Shown: positions 53,085-63,352, counted from the stretch's first letter. The stretch: DNA of 64,000 nucleotides from AP-15 sp963736715 (GCA_963736715.1 CAVTQA010000051.1:62001-126000); one strand, 5' to 3'. Numbers and translations: made by a program. Notes: generated by a model from the sequence alone, not told the origin.

Positions 53085-53466
53085 TTGATCTAGCCCCCGT
53101 TTCTTTGCGAGCCGACACTAGTCCCTGGGTTATTGAACGAGAAACGCCCGCCATCGAACTCCGAGGTAGTTTATTCTCCCACTATGAAGGTCAAAACCAC
53201 TCAGCGCAAGCGTTGTCTCTATAGCGATAGAAGCTCCTGACTTGCGCGGCCTAATTTTGGCCCAAATTGTCCCGGTGTTCCGACACTATGGCCTTTCAGT
53301 TGGGTATTTCGGATATAGAGAGCGAGGGAGGAACCGACACCTTCGTACCCACTATGGATGCCGACAGCTCGGCGTCAGCGGTCTCGGTTGATAGTCCGCT
53401 CGGAAACGAGACCGTATCGTGGTAAGTTAACAGGTGCCAATCCAGGCCAATCAGGGAGATGTCGGC
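53085..53466. other. Divergent intergenic region of 382 bp
   Basis: Lies between the CoA transferase (leftward) and a cyclase gene (rightward), so both promoters should be here. Composition is visibly more AT-rich than average. I see no repeat, RNA or convincing small gene. Confidence 0.45.
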
Positions 53467-56400
53467 GTGGACTGTTTGTCGTGCGGCGCAACAAACCCCG
53501 ATGGAAAGAGATTCTGCAGCGACTGCGGCGAGCCTTTACCCCAGCGCTGTCCCTCTTGCACCCATCCGAACACGGCCGGCAAACGCTTCTGTGGCGAATG
53601 TGGTGCGGCCTTGGGCAGTGGGGACCTCCAAATGGACGGGCTGACGCGTGCTCGGTCGCCGCCGTTAGAGCTTCCCGATGCGGAACGCAGGCAGCTCAGC
53701 ATTATGTTTTGCGACATGGTCGGGTCGACGGTACTCGCATCTCGCCTCGACCCGGAAGAATTACAAGAGCTGATGGCTGAGTATCATTCCCGAGTGGCCG
53801 CTGCTGTAGCCAAAGTTGGCGGGTTTGTAGCGCGCTATATGGGTGACGGAGTGCTGGTCTATTTCGGGTGGCCGACAGCCGATGAAGCAGACGCAGAGCG
53901 CGCCGTGCGGGCCGGTCTTGATGTCATCCGCGAAATCGGTCTGACGTTAATTCACGGCCAACGCCTTCAAATACGGATCGGCGTTGCAACGGGCCTAGTC
54001 GTCGTCGGTAATGTTATTGGCCCCGGGCCTACCCAAGAGCACGCGGTGGTCGGCGAGACCCCGAATCTCGCGGCTCGTTTGCAATCTTTGGCTGAGCCGG
54101 GAACTCTTGTGATCTGCCCAGCGACCCTTGCACAGATCCGTGGGCTGTTCGATTGCGAGGATCTTGGTCCCGTCAACATAAAGGGCTTCGACCTGCCCAT
54201 CTCCGTATCGCGCGTGCTGCGCGAGAGGGCCTTGCAAAGTCGCTTCGAGGCGCTCCATACCTCAGAGCTGACCCCGCTGGTCGGTCGGGACGAAGAGGTC
54301 GACATCCTCGTTCGGCGCTGGCGCCAGGTAAGGCATGGCGAAGGTCAGGTGGTTCTGATCTCGGGTGAGCCCGGGATCGGCAAGTCTCGCCTGGTCGCTG
54401 CGCTAATGCAGGACCTTGGCGACCAGGACTACGCGTGCATGCGGTATTGCTGCTCGCCGTATCATCGAGACAGCGCGCTCTACCCGATCATCACTCAACT
54501 CGAGCACGCCGCCGCCTTTGGGCGAGACGACACGTTAGAGGAAAAACTGAGCAAGTTGGAAGCGGTTCTGGCGCCGGCGCGTCCGTCTGAGGAGGACATG
54601 GCGCTCATTGCCGACTTGTTGTCGCTCGATGCCAACGGCCGCCTTCCCGCGCTCACCTTTAGCTCGCAGAGAAAGAAAGAAAAGACGTTCGATCTGCTTT
54701 GTCGCTGGTTAGAGCGTCTCGCGGGCATTCGGCCCGTGCTTATGGTCCTTGAGGATGCCCATTGGGCCGACCCGACTACCCGCGACCTTTTGGATCTGAT
54801 GTTGGATCGGATCCCGGCCGTTCCCGTATTGCTGGTCATGACTTTCCGGCCGGAGTTTGATGCTCCGTGGATCGGCCAGATGAATGTGACCCTGCTGACG
54901 CTGAGTCGCCTAGGTCGACGGGAAGCGGCGATCGTCGCCAGTCAAATTGACGGCGCCTCGGCCCTTCCCCACGAAATCCTGGACTTGGTCGTCGCACAGG
55001 CGGACGGAGTGCCATTGTTCATCGAGGAGCTGACCAAAAGCATAGTGGAAAGCCGGCTCGGTACGCCGGAGGGAGCGCCCGCCCCTACGGTTCCCCGTAC
55101 GCTTCAGGGCTCCCTGATGGCCCGTCTCGATCGCCTGCCCGGCGCAAAGCAGGTGGCGCAGGTTAGTGCCGTGATCGGCCGTGAGGTCTCTTACGAGTTG
55201 CTCGCCGCCGTAGCGCCAGTGCGCGAACCGGCGCTGTGCGATGCACTCGACCAACTGGTGGCGTCGGGTCTGATGTTTCGCCGAGGTCAGCCAACCGAGG
55301 CAGTCTATCGCTTCAAGCACGCGTTAGTGCAGGATGCAGCTTATGGGAGCCTCTTGCGCAGTAGCCGAAGCGTCATCCACGCCAAGATCGCAAACGCGCT
55401 TCAGCAACTGGTACCGGACATAGAGCTTACGCAGCCCGAGTTGCTCGGCCATCACTGCGCCCGGGCGGGGCTCATTGAAAAGGCGGTCGACTACTATAGG
55501 CGCGCCGGCGAACAGTCAATCAGCCGATCGGCGATCGCCGAGGCGCGCGCCCACCTGGGGCGAGGGTTAGAGCTTATCAGCTCGATGTCCGAAGGCGACG
55601 AGCGGCACGCCTTGGAAGCCCGGCTCCTGCTTGCTCTCGGCAGTGTTTCGATTATTGCCGAAGGCTATGGAGGTGCGGAGCTTGCTTCGATGACAGAGAG
55701 CGCCGTCGCGCTGTCGCGGCGGGCCGGTCAGCGACAGCTGTTAAGTCGCGCCCTGTTCGGAGATTGGGCATATAAAGTCCATATCGGCGATCTCGCTGCT
55801 GCTCTGGTCGTAGCAGAAGAAATGGTAGCCTTGGCAGAGCTCGAAGGCGACCCGATCGTCCGAATCGTGGCGGTCACTTCGCTCGGCATAAACTACGCCT
55901 ATGGAGGGCGCTTTGTCGAGGCCCATAGCCTGTTTGAAAGATGCCTAGCGGAACCCGGTATAGGTGCAGCGGCCGGCTTGGGCAGGCCGCACCCCTATGA
56001 CCACGAGGTTCTGGCACGTGCTTTTCTTTCTCTTACACTGGCTTGCCTGGGCCAGGGCCGAGAATTTACTCGCGAGGCGCAGCGATCTATCGAACGAGCC
56101 CGCTCATTAAGCCATCACCCCTCGCTTGCAATGGCGTTGACAATGGGCTGCAGACAGGCGTGGCTGATGCGCGACGAACAGCTTGTCCAAGAGCGCGCAA
56201 AAGAACTGGTGATCTTATCCGATGAACAGGGCTTTCCGTACTGGCTGGCGCGCGGACGGTGCTATGCCGGATGGGCTGCCGTCGGCCAAGGCCGGGTCGA
56301 GTACGGCCTTGCCCTATTGAGGCAGGCGCTGTCCCATTTCGAAGGTACCGACGTCGCGATGGGGAGCATCGCCGGGTTTATCGGCGACGCATACGCGCGT

Positions 56401-56868
56401 GCGGGTGATCTCGCGACCGCACTGCGGTACGTCGACGAGGCACTGCGGGTTTCCGCAACCAGCGGCGAAATTTGGACGGACGCCGAACTCCACCAACTCA
56501 AGGGCATTATCCTGAGCGCAGCTCCAATATTTGACGCTCAGTCTGCTGAAATGCATTTGCTCGGTGCAATCGGCATCGCTCAGAGCCAGTCGGCTAAGCT
56601 ATGGGAACTGCGCTCCACGATAAGCCTCGCGCGGTTTTGGCTCCACCACGACAAACCCGCGGCGGCCCTCGACCTTCTGGCCTCTGCCCGCGGCTGGTTC
56701 ACTGAAGACCGCAGCGTGCCGGACTTAAGGGAAGCCGATGCTCTAATGAGAGACCTGGTCGATGCTGCGGACAGAGTGGCGGGCAAGGGTTCGGGTGCGG
56801 TCCATGTTGATGCGCCAGCGATGATGGTCACCGGGCGCGTGGCTGCGGATCCGGGCGGTTCAATGTGA
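53467..56868 (+). CDS. Double zinc-ribbon / class III nucleotidyl cyclase / AAA-type ATPase / TPR protein, copy 1
   Basis: About 1133 residues from GTG 53467 (preceded by GGGAG; an in-frame GTG at 53434 is also possible). Two zinc ribbons come first: C3, C6, C17, C20 and C28, C31, C42, C45. A class III adenylate/guanylate cyclase domain follows (FCDMVGST with D83, GDGVLVYFG with D127, N200 and R204 in PNLAARLQ), so catalytic residues look complete. Next is an AfsR/MalT-like P-loop ATPase (GEPGIGKS, 300-307; VLEDAHWAD) and a long C-terminal TPR-like helical region. It should make cAMP or cGMP under control of an ATPase sensor. Orphan transcription unit. Confidence 0.88.
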   Translation: MDCLSCGATNPDGKRFCSDCGEPLPQRCPSCTHPNTAGKRFCGECGAALGSGDLQMDGLTRARSPPLELPDAERRQLSIMFCDMVGSTVLASRLDPEELQELMAEYHSRVAAAVAKVGGFVARYMGDGVLVYFGWPTADEADAERAVRAGLDVIREIGLTLIHGQRLQIRIGVATGLVVVGNVIGPGPTQEHAVVGETPNLAARLQSLAEPGTLVICPATLAQIRGLFDCEDLGPVNIKGFDLPISVSRVLRERALQSRFEALHTSELTPLVGRDEEVDILVRRWRQVRHGEGQVVLISGEPGIGKSRLVAALMQDLGDQDYACMRYCCSPYHRDSALYPIITQLEHAAAFGRDDTLEEKLSKLEAVLAPARPSEEDMALIADLLSLDANGRLPALTFSSQRKKEKTFDLLCRWLERLAGIRPVLMVLEDAHWADPTTRDLLDLMLDRIPAVPVLLVMTFRPEFDAPWIGQMNVTLLTLSRLGRREAAIVASQIDGASALPHEILDLVVAQADGVPLFIEELTKSIVESRLGTPEGAPAPTVPRTLQGSLMARLDRLPGAKQVAQVSAVIGREVSYELLAAVAPVREPALCDALDQLVASGLMFRRGQPTEAVYRFKHALVQDAAYGSLLRSSRSVIHAKIANALQQLVPDIELTQPELLGHHCARAGLIEKAVDYYRRAGEQSISRSAIAEARAHLGRGLELISSMSEGDERHALEARLLLALGSVSIIAEGYGGAELASMTESAVALSRRAGQRQLLSRALFGDWAYKVHIGDLAAALVVAEEMVALAELEGDPIVRIVAVTSLGINYAYGGRFVEAHSLFERCLAEPGIGAAAGLGRPHPYDHEVLARAFLSLTLACLGQGREFTREAQRSIERARSLSHHPSLAMALTMGCRQAWLMRDEQLVQERAKELVILSDEQGFPYWLARGRCYAGWAAVGQGRVEYGLALLRQALSHFEGTDVAMGSIAGFIGDAYARAGDLATALRYVDEALRVSATSGEIWTDAELHQLKGIILSAAPIFDAQSAEMHLLGAIGIAQSQSAKLWELRSTISLARFWLHHDKPAAALDLLASARGWFTEDRSVPDLREADALMRDLVDAADRVAGKGSGAVHVDAPAMMVTGRVAADPGGSM

Positions 56869-57205
56869 TCGAAATCAACCGACCGGCGCCGGTTATATCG
56901 ATCGACGGGTCAGTTGCAACGTTGATTTCGAAGTGCATCGGAGTGGGCGGTTGGCGAAACAGCGCGGCGTGGTGGGTGATTGTGAGAATTTGCTGAATGA
57001 GCCGCGGAATCGGCAAGTCTCTCCGGTAGCGACGAAACGCTGCTTCGTCCATTACCCCTAGCACCCCGAGCTCCCTGTTGATCGCGAGAAAATCTGCTCT
57101 GCGAGAAACGTTCTGCAGACGGGCCACAGTCTCCACAATATTCTCTGGGCTGTAGACCCGATTGAGATCGTTGACCAGAGTTATTCGTGCTGATCCGCCA
57201 GACAT
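56828..57205 (-). CDS. Hypothetical protein
   Basis: A 125-residue protein starting MSGGSARITLVNDLNRVYSP at 57205. It contains VETVARLQNVSRRADFLAINRELGVLGVMDEAAFRRYRRDLPIPRL, an alpha-helical stretch, and a short beta-like C-terminus. Its 3' end overlaps that of the upstream cyclase gene by 41 bp on the opposite strand. No family is recognised. Confidence 0.5.
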   Translation of the reverse strand: MSGGSARITLVNDLNRVYSPENIVETVARLQNVSRRADFLAINRELGVLGVMDEAAFRRYRRDLPIPRLIQQILTITHHAALFRQPPTPMHFEINVATDPSIDITGAGRLISITLNRPDPQPRAR

Positions 57206-57423
57206 TGCGTGGGGCTCCTTCAAAATGATCCTCGCTCGCACGGGATCGGCAGTCTGCCTTACTCGTTACCAAAACTTGCCGTTCCTCTCTTACCCAAATG
57301 TATCACGTTACCGCCGGTCGGGCGACCACGCAACCGGCAATTTCCGTACCACGAATGCTCTGAACCTCAGCTTGCGTTCGGAGGGGATGAACATCACCAC
57401 GTCGAGGCGAGCTGCGAGGCAGT

Positions 57424-58439
57424 TCACTCATCCTCCTCGAAGCCGGTGAGCGCCAGCGCGCGGGCGCGGTAGCCTCTCTTCGTCGCGAAATGGAGGAGCG
57501 CCTCCTCGCGGCCGTGGGTGACCCAGACCTCCTCGGCGGCGACCTCGTCTATCGTGGCTGTCAGCTCATCCCAGTCGGCGTGATCGGAGATCACGAGCGG
57601 CAACTCGACGCCGCGCGCCTTGGCCCGCTGGCGCACCCGCATCCACCCCGAGGCCATCGCGACCAGCGGGTCGGGCAGCCGCCGCGACCAGCGGTCGGTC
57701 GTGGCAGCGGGCGGCGCCAGCACGATGCGGCCCTTGAGCGCCTCTCGCGTCGCCTCGGCCCACGGCAGCACCGGCCCGAGCGGCACTCCGAGGCTTTCGT
57801 AGAGCTCGGTCAGGCCGATCAGGGCGCCGTGCAGATAGACCGGCTCGTCGTATCCCGCGCGGCGCAACAGCGCCAGAACCCGCTGGCATTTGCCGAGCGC
57901 ATAGACCCCGACAACGTGGCAGCGCTCGGGAAAAAGGCTCAGCGAATGCAGCAGCTTGTCGATCTCGAGCCGGTCCGGCGGGTGGCGGAAGACCGGCAAT
58001 CCGAAGGTCGCCTCGGTAATGAAGAGATCGCAGTTGCACGGCTCGAACGGCGCGCAGGTCGGGTCCGCCCGACGCTTGTAGTCGCCGGAGACGACGACCC
58101 GCGAGCCGCGGTAGTCGAGCACGATCTGCGCGCTGCCCAGCACGTGGCCGGCGGGGAGGAGACGCACCCCGACCCGCCGATCGCGATGGGTTCGCCATAG
58201 TCGAGCGGCTGCAGCGAACCTCCGGCCAGCTCGCCATAACGCGACTGCATGATCGCGATCGTGCCGGGTGTCGCCAGCACGCGCTCGTTACCCGGCCGGG
58301 CATGGTCGCCGTGCCCGTGCGTGACAACAGCGCGCGGCACCGGGAGCCTCGGGTCGATATGAAAGCCGCCGGGCTCGCAATAGAGCCCGGGCGGCGTTGT
58401 CTTGATCCAGGTCTCGGGCCGCGGAGCGGAGGGCGACAT
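57424..58439 (-). CDS. Ligase-associated MBL-fold DNA exonuclease, frameshifted
   Basis: The N-terminal part (from ATG 58439) has GGFHIDPRLPVPRAVVTHGHGDHARPG, the metallo-beta-lactamase HxHxDH metal site near residue 40. It ends in YGEPIAIGG. The family continuation, VRLLPAGHVLGSAQIVLDYRGSRVVVSGDYKRR, is in another frame, one base off near 58172. The C-terminal beta-CASP-like part runs to the stop at 57424 (VISDHADWDEL). Corrected length about 338 residues. It should degrade or process DNA ends with the ligase at 50152-51720. Confidence 0.85.
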
Positions 58440-58531
58440 CGGGCGAAAGATGGTCGTTGCCGGGTATCCCGATATAGGAGCCGGGCCCGGCGCGGTGAAC
58501 GGCCGGCCTCGAGAAACTCAGATCAGCCGCC

Positions 58532-59215
58532 TCAAGCGCCTCGATATCGCGGATCAAGCACCGACGACTTGCCGAGGTCTATCAGCCCCTGGCGATGCCA
58601 GTTCTGCAGAATTTTATTGACACTCTCCCGACTGCCTCCGGCCATGTTGCCGAGTTCTCTCTGCGAAAGATGAAGCTCCACGGAGGTGCTTTGCAGCCCG
58701 TGCAGGCCGACGCTCTCGGCGCGGTGCAGCAAGGCTTTTGCCAGTCGCGACTCGAGATGCCGAAACATCACATCTTCGACCTGTTCGCTGGTCTGCCGTA
58801 GCCGCCGGCACAGAATTCTCAGCAAGGTCATGCAAAGATCCGCCCGATTTTCAAGCAGTCGCAAAAAATCTCTGCGGTTCAACACCAAGAGCTCGCAGTC
58901 GGTCATCACCGTCGCATCCGCGCTGCGCTCTTCACCGTCGAGGACCGCTATTTCACCGAAGATTTCACCAGCATTGATAATGTTGAATACGATCTCTTTG
59001 CCTTCATTGGAAAGCGAACTTATTTTGATGCTTCCCCGCAATACGGCGACCAAGCTTTGGCCAGACGACCCTTTGGCAAAGATCTCGTGGCCGGCCGGAT
59101 AGTGTTCTAGTCGGGCATAACTTATCAGCGAGTTGATCTCGCTGGCGCTCAGCTTTCCGAACAAAGGATGACGTTCGAAAATCTGCCGCTTTTCCTGATG
59201 CGTCGGGGCGTTCAT
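58532..59215 (-). CDS. Crp/Fnr family transcriptional regulator
   Basis: A 227-residue regulator. The cyclic-nucleotide-binding cassette reads AGEIFGEIAVLDGEERSADATV, with the conserved Gly-Glu (87-88) and Arg97 that contact cAMP phosphate in CRP. A long dimer helix follows, and the C-terminal helix-turn-helix is LSQRELGNMAGGSRESVNKIL. There is no Fe-S Cys set as in FNR. It is transcribed away from a class III cyclase gene (start 59470) with 254 bp between them, so a cAMP-responsive partner of that cyclase is an attractive but unproven idea. Confidence 0.9.
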   Translation of the reverse strand: MNAPTHQEKRQIFERHPLFGKLSASEINSLISYARLEHYPAGHEIFAKGSSGQSLVAVLRGSIKISSLSNEGKEIVFNIINAGEIFGEIAVLDGEERSADATVMTDCELLVLNRRDFLRLLENRADLCMTLLRILCRRLRQTSEQVEDVMFRHLESRLAKALLHRAESVGLHGLQSTSVELHLSQRELGNMAGGSRESVNKILQNWHRQGLIDLGKSSVLDPRYRGA

Positions 59216-59469
59216 TACAAATCCCTTCTAGCACGCAAGAAGGCGAGAAAGTTATCTCTCGCCAGAGCAAGCGCCGTCGGTCGATGTGCTGCTACATTGA
59301 GCCTTATGCTCGTTAGCATTCTATCATGTTGACGGGCTTTAGCATTAACCTTTTTACATGGAGAGTTGGGCTGCATGGCCGCACTCGCCAAATCTTGACC
59401 GTCCGAGCGGGAGGGGACTAGGCTGGAAAAGCGCAACCTTGAGTTTCCGGCGCTCCGTGGAGGCTCGGC

Positions 59470-62400
59470 ATGAGGTGCCCTCGGTGTAGCGCCGACAATC
59501 TCGCCGGGATGAAGTTCTGCGGACAGTGCGGCGCGCCGTTGGGCGTCGCGTGTCCGTCTTGCGGCTCGGGCAACCCTCCCGAGCACCGGTTTTGCGGTCA
59601 CTGCGGCGCTGCACTCGGCCAGCCGGGTCTGCAGGAAGCTGTTGCGCGCGGGCCATTCATCCCCAACCCCGCCGCAATGCCCAGGACTGCGCTTCCCGGC
59701 GAAATGAAACAGGTTACCATGCTGTTTTGCGACATCGTCGGTTCTACGCCCCTTACCGAACGGCTCGGGGCCGAGGCGATGCGCGACCTCGTCAGCTCGT
59801 TTCTGGCCGCGAGCCTTGCCGAGGTGGATCGCTACGGAGGCACCGCGCCGCAATTTACCGGCGATGGTTTCATGGCGCTGTTCGGCGCCCCGGTGACGCA
59901 GGAAGACCATGTCCAGCGCGCATTGCTCACGGCCTTGGCGATCCAGCGGGCGCTCGGCGGGACCGACGACCCCCGCGGCGTCGAAAAATTGGATCTGCCG
60001 GTGCGGATCGGCATCCACACCGGTCCGGTGGTGTTCGGCCCAGTCGCCGATCGATTTCCGATGGATTATACGGCTATCGGCGACACCGCCAATGTCGCGG
60101 CCCGGATTCAGCAAGCCGCCGCGCCGGCGACGATCCTGTTGAGCGAGGCAACTTACGAACTGGCGCAGAGCTATGCTCGGGTCGAGCCAGTCGGTCCGCT
60201 CGTGCTCAAAGGTAAGGCCGATCCGATCACCGCGTACCGTCTGCTGGATATTTCGCAAGCGCGCGCCGCCCTCCGGCCGTCCACCGCAGCTCGCAGGACA
60301 AATTTCGTCAACCGGCAGAGCGACCTGGCGGTCCTGAACGATGTCTTGCGACAGGTCGAAAGCGGCGACCGGCAAGCAGTCGACATTATCGGCGAGCCCG
60401 GCCTCGGCAAGTCGCGGCTCCTCTCCGAATTTCGGCGGCAACTCGCCAGCGAGCGAGTGACCTGGATCGAGGGCCGGTGTGTTTCCTACGGCGCCGCGAT
60501 CCCGTATTTGCTGATGCTCGATCTGCTGCGCAGTAATTGCGCCATTCTGGAGACCGACACCCCGGAGTCGATCATCGGGAAAGTCCGCTCGGGTATGGAG
60601 CGGGTCGGGATGGATCCCGATCAGGACAGCCCCGTGCTGCTGCATCTGTTGGGCGTCAAGGACGCCGGTGCAGCGCCCACCCTTGCCAATCCCGAAGCCG
60701 TCAAAGCAAAAACCTTCGAGACCTTCCGCCAAGTCACCATCAAATTGAGCCTCGAACGGCCCCTCGTCCTGGTGCTCGAGGATCTGCATTGGGTCGACAA
60801 GATATCGGAAGAATTCCTCGGCTTCCTCGCAGAAAATACCGGCGCAGTGCGCGTTTTAATGCTGGCAACTCATCGGCCGGGGTACCGTCCGCCGTGGACC
60901 GACAGATCCTACGCTGTACAGATGCTGGTGCAGCCATTGTCGAGAGACGACAGTTTCGACGTCGTCCGCTCGGTGCTGAATGTTGAGCGGATTATCGAGC
61001 TGGCCACCGAGGAGATCGTCGCCAAGGCGGATGGCAATCCCCTCTTTCTAGAGCAGTTGACCCTGCACGCCGGCGAGGCGAGGGACCTTCGATCGGTCCT
61101 GATGGTGCCGGACACGATCCATGATGTCGTGATGGCGCGCATCGATCGGCTGCCGGACGAGCTGAAGCAATTTTTACAACTGGCTTCGGTCATTGGCCGG
61201 GAGTTTTCTTTGCGCCTGCTGAGCGCCATCTGCCGCGGCACGGAGCCGCTCGAAACGCTGCTTCGCGAGCTCTGTCGTCTCGAATTCGTCTATGAACGCG
61301 TTGTGGCCGACGGGAGCATGTTTGTTTTTCGGCATGCTCTCACGCAGGAGGCGGTATATGGCAGCCTGCTGGAGCGACAACGCCGTATTCATCATGGCGC
61401 CATTGGACAGGCGCTTGAGGCGTTGTACAGCGGTCGTGTCGACGAAGTTGCAGAACTCCTGGCATTTCACTTTGGCCGAAGCGGCCATACCGACAAGGCC
61501 GTCGATTACGCAATCTCGGCCGCGGTGAAGGCAGGACGGGCATGGGCCAACAGCGAAGCGCTGACGTATTTCGAGGGCGCGCTTCGCCGTCTCGCCACCC
61601 TGCCCGATACCAAACTGAACCGGCTGCGCCGGATCGACGCCGTACTGAAGCAGGCACAGGTCAAATATGCGCTCGGGCAGTACTCCGAGCAGATCAGAGC
61701 CTTGGAAGAAATTCGACAGATTGTCGACGAGACCGACGACCCGCACCGCCGCGCCACTTGGCATTACTGGACAGGGTTCTTGCACAGCGTGAGCGGGGGT
61801 CGGCCGGAGGTCGCCATCGAACATTGCCGTGAGGCGGGAAAGATTGCGTCGGCCTCCGGGCTGGAGGAGATCGACGCCTTTGCAGCGTCCTGCCTGGCCC
61901 AGGTTCTAATGGTAGCGGGCCGGCTGCATGACGCGCTCGAGGCCGGTGAACGTGCCGTTTCAAGTTTCGAAGCCCGCGGCGATCCGTGGTGGGCCGCCCT
62001 GACGCTCTGGCACCTGACTGCAATAGCCAACTACCTTGGCGAATGGGAGGCTAGTCTCGATTATTGTAGGCGTGGCCTCGAGCACGGCATCGCCCTCAAC
62101 GATGTCCGGCTCAAAGCGGTCAGCTGGACACGGATGGGGGTGGCGCACATCGCGCGCGGCGACCTCGAACGAGGCCTACAATGCTGCAACGAAGCGCTGG
62201 CCCTGGCGCCCATCCCACGCGACGTCGCATGGGCCAGTGTGGTCCGCGGTTACGGAAAAATCAAAGCCGGCCACCCGAACGCGGGCATCTCGGAACTGAG
62301 CGAGGGTCTTGCCTGGTTTGAAAGTTCTCGCATGCGCTGGACTCATGTGATTGGCGCCGTTTGGCTTGCGGAGGGCCACCTCCGCCACGGCGATTGCGCC

Positions 62401-62787
62401 ACCGCCCGACCGTTGATCGAAGACCTACTCAGCACATGCCGGTCGGCGGGCTATTTTCATTATGAAGGCCGCGCGTCTTGGTTGATGGGGGAATGCCTTG
62501 CCAGGGAATCGGCTGCCGCCGCCGAGGATTACATCGAGACGGCAATGCGGATTTTTGAGCAGGTCGGCGCGCAAAACGATCTCGCCAAGGCGATGGTCAC
62601 CCGAGCGGCGTTGCGCCAGCGCGCCGGAGACGTCGCGACGGCGCGGCAGCTGCTCCACCAAGCAAAGGCGATTTTCCGGGCACTCGGCACTGTACACGAA
62701 CCGATCCGGGTCGAAGCGGCGCTCGCTGCGCTCGATCGCGGCGAGCGGGTCCAGCTGCTCGAAGGCGGTCATAATCCCGCTCCATAA
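59470..62787 (+). CDS. Double zinc-ribbon / class III nucleotidyl cyclase / AAA-type ATPase / TPR protein, copy 2
   Basis: A 1105-residue paralog of the protein at 53467. The zinc-ribbon cysteines fall at the same positions (C3, C6, C17, C20, C28, C31, C42, C45). The cyclase domain has FCDIVGST (D88), GDGFMALFGAP (D132) and N208/R212 in ANVAARIQQ, all catalytic residues present. A P-loop GEPGLGKS (308-315) with VLEDLHWVD, and about 500 residues of TPR-like helices, follow. The architecture matches signalling ATPases that couple a sensor-type NTPase to cyclic nucleotide synthesis. Divergent from a Crp/Fnr gene. Confidence 0.9.
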   Translation: MRCPRCSADNLAGMKFCGQCGAPLGVACPSCGSGNPPEHRFCGHCGAALGQPGLQEAVARGPFIPNPAAMPRTALPGEMKQVTMLFCDIVGSTPLTERLGAEAMRDLVSSFLAASLAEVDRYGGTAPQFTGDGFMALFGAPVTQEDHVQRALLTALAIQRALGGTDDPRGVEKLDLPVRIGIHTGPVVFGPVADRFPMDYTAIGDTANVAARIQQAAAPATILLSEATYELAQSYARVEPVGPLVLKGKADPITAYRLLDISQARAALRPSTAARRTNFVNRQSDLAVLNDVLRQVESGDRQAVDIIGEPGLGKSRLLSEFRRQLASERVTWIEGRCVSYGAAIPYLLMLDLLRSNCAILETDTPESIIGKVRSGMERVGMDPDQDSPVLLHLLGVKDAGAAPTLANPEAVKAKTFETFRQVTIKLSLERPLVLVLEDLHWVDKISEEFLGFLAENTGAVRVLMLATHRPGYRPPWTDRSYAVQMLVQPLSRDDSFDVVRSVLNVERIIELATEEIVAKADGNPLFLEQLTLHAGEARDLRSVLMVPDTIHDVVMARIDRLPDELKQFLQLASVIGREFSLRLLSAICRGTEPLETLLRELCRLEFVYERVVADGSMFVFRHALTQEAVYGSLLERQRRIHHGAIGQALEALYSGRVDEVAELLAFHFGRSGHTDKAVDYAISAAVKAGRAWANSEALTYFEGALRRLATLPDTKLNRLRRIDAVLKQAQVKYALGQYSEQIRALEEIRQIVDETDDPHRRATWHYWTGFLHSVSGGRPEVAIEHCREAGKIASASGLEEIDAFAASCLAQVLMVAGRLHDALEAGERAVSSFEARGDPWWAALTLWHLTAIANYLGEWEASLDYCRRGLEHGIALNDVRLKAVSWTRMGVAHIARGDLERGLQCCNEALALAPIPRDVAWASVVRGYGKIKAGHPNAGISELSEGLAWFESSRMRWTHVIGAVWLAEGHLRHGDCATARPLIEDLLSTCRSAGYFHYEGRASWLMGECLARESAAAAEDYIETAMRIFEQVGAQNDLAKAMVTRAALRQRAGDVATARQLLHQAKAIFRALGTVHEPIRVEAALAALDRGERVQLLEGGHNPAP

Positions 62788-62950
62788 TGACGCTTTAGCG
62801 CAATAGTTTGTAGGCAGGTGTGAGCTAGTTCACACCAAATACGGGTCGGTCTGGTAAATTGGCGAGCCGCATCCAGCTAACAAGACGGCGAGCATCGGCA
62901 CGAATCAAGCAGAAGCTCAGATCACCCATAACCACGGAGGAGAGAGACAA

Positions 62951-63352
62951 ATGCCTATAAATGAACGAGACCTGGGAATGCTAATTCGTTGTCTGAACCC
63001 GTATTCTACCGAAATGGACAATCCGCCAGGTGCCCCTCCTGTAGTTGCCCAAACAGGACAACAAGGCGCGACAGGTCAGGCAGGAACTTCGGCTGCTCCC
63101 CAAGGGGGACCGCAAGGTGCAACGGGCCAGCCAGCATCTTCTAATTTTGAACAATTTCAGGTGGAGGTGGACGATTACATCGCAAACTATACCTCCGGAA
63201 CCTGGACGTTTAGGGGACAGCCCCAAACCATCAAGAGGGCTCTCCGCGTCACATATCGTTATCCTTTGAAGGATATCGGTGGCAAGTATACTGGTTTTTA
63301 TGCCACGGAACATTTGCTGATCGGCTACGCGGGTGGGAATGGCGGTGGCTGA
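62951..63352 (+). CDS. Hypothetical protein with collagen-like Gly/Gln repeat
   Basis: A 133-residue protein behind a strong GGAGGAGAG site. After a short start (MPINERDLGMLIRC) a linker of two near-repeats appears: GQQGATGQAGTSAAPQ and GGPQGATGQPA (residues ~36-61). A globular C-terminal part, FEQFQVEVDDYIANYTSGTWTF, follows. There is no signal peptide. The GxxGATGQ pattern is collagen-like but short. Alone on the plus strand. Function unknown. Confidence 0.6.
   Translation: MPINERDLGMLIRCLNPYSTEMDNPPGAPPVVAQTGQQGATGQAGTSAAPQGGPQGATGQPASSNFEQFQVEVDDYIANYTSGTWTFRGQPQTIKRALRVTYRYPLKDIGGKYTGFYATEHLLIGYAGGNGGG

Noticed and set aside
59215..60789. 524-codon minus-strand frame over the second cyclase
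   Set aside because: Antisense shadow of the cyclase, no domain resemblance.
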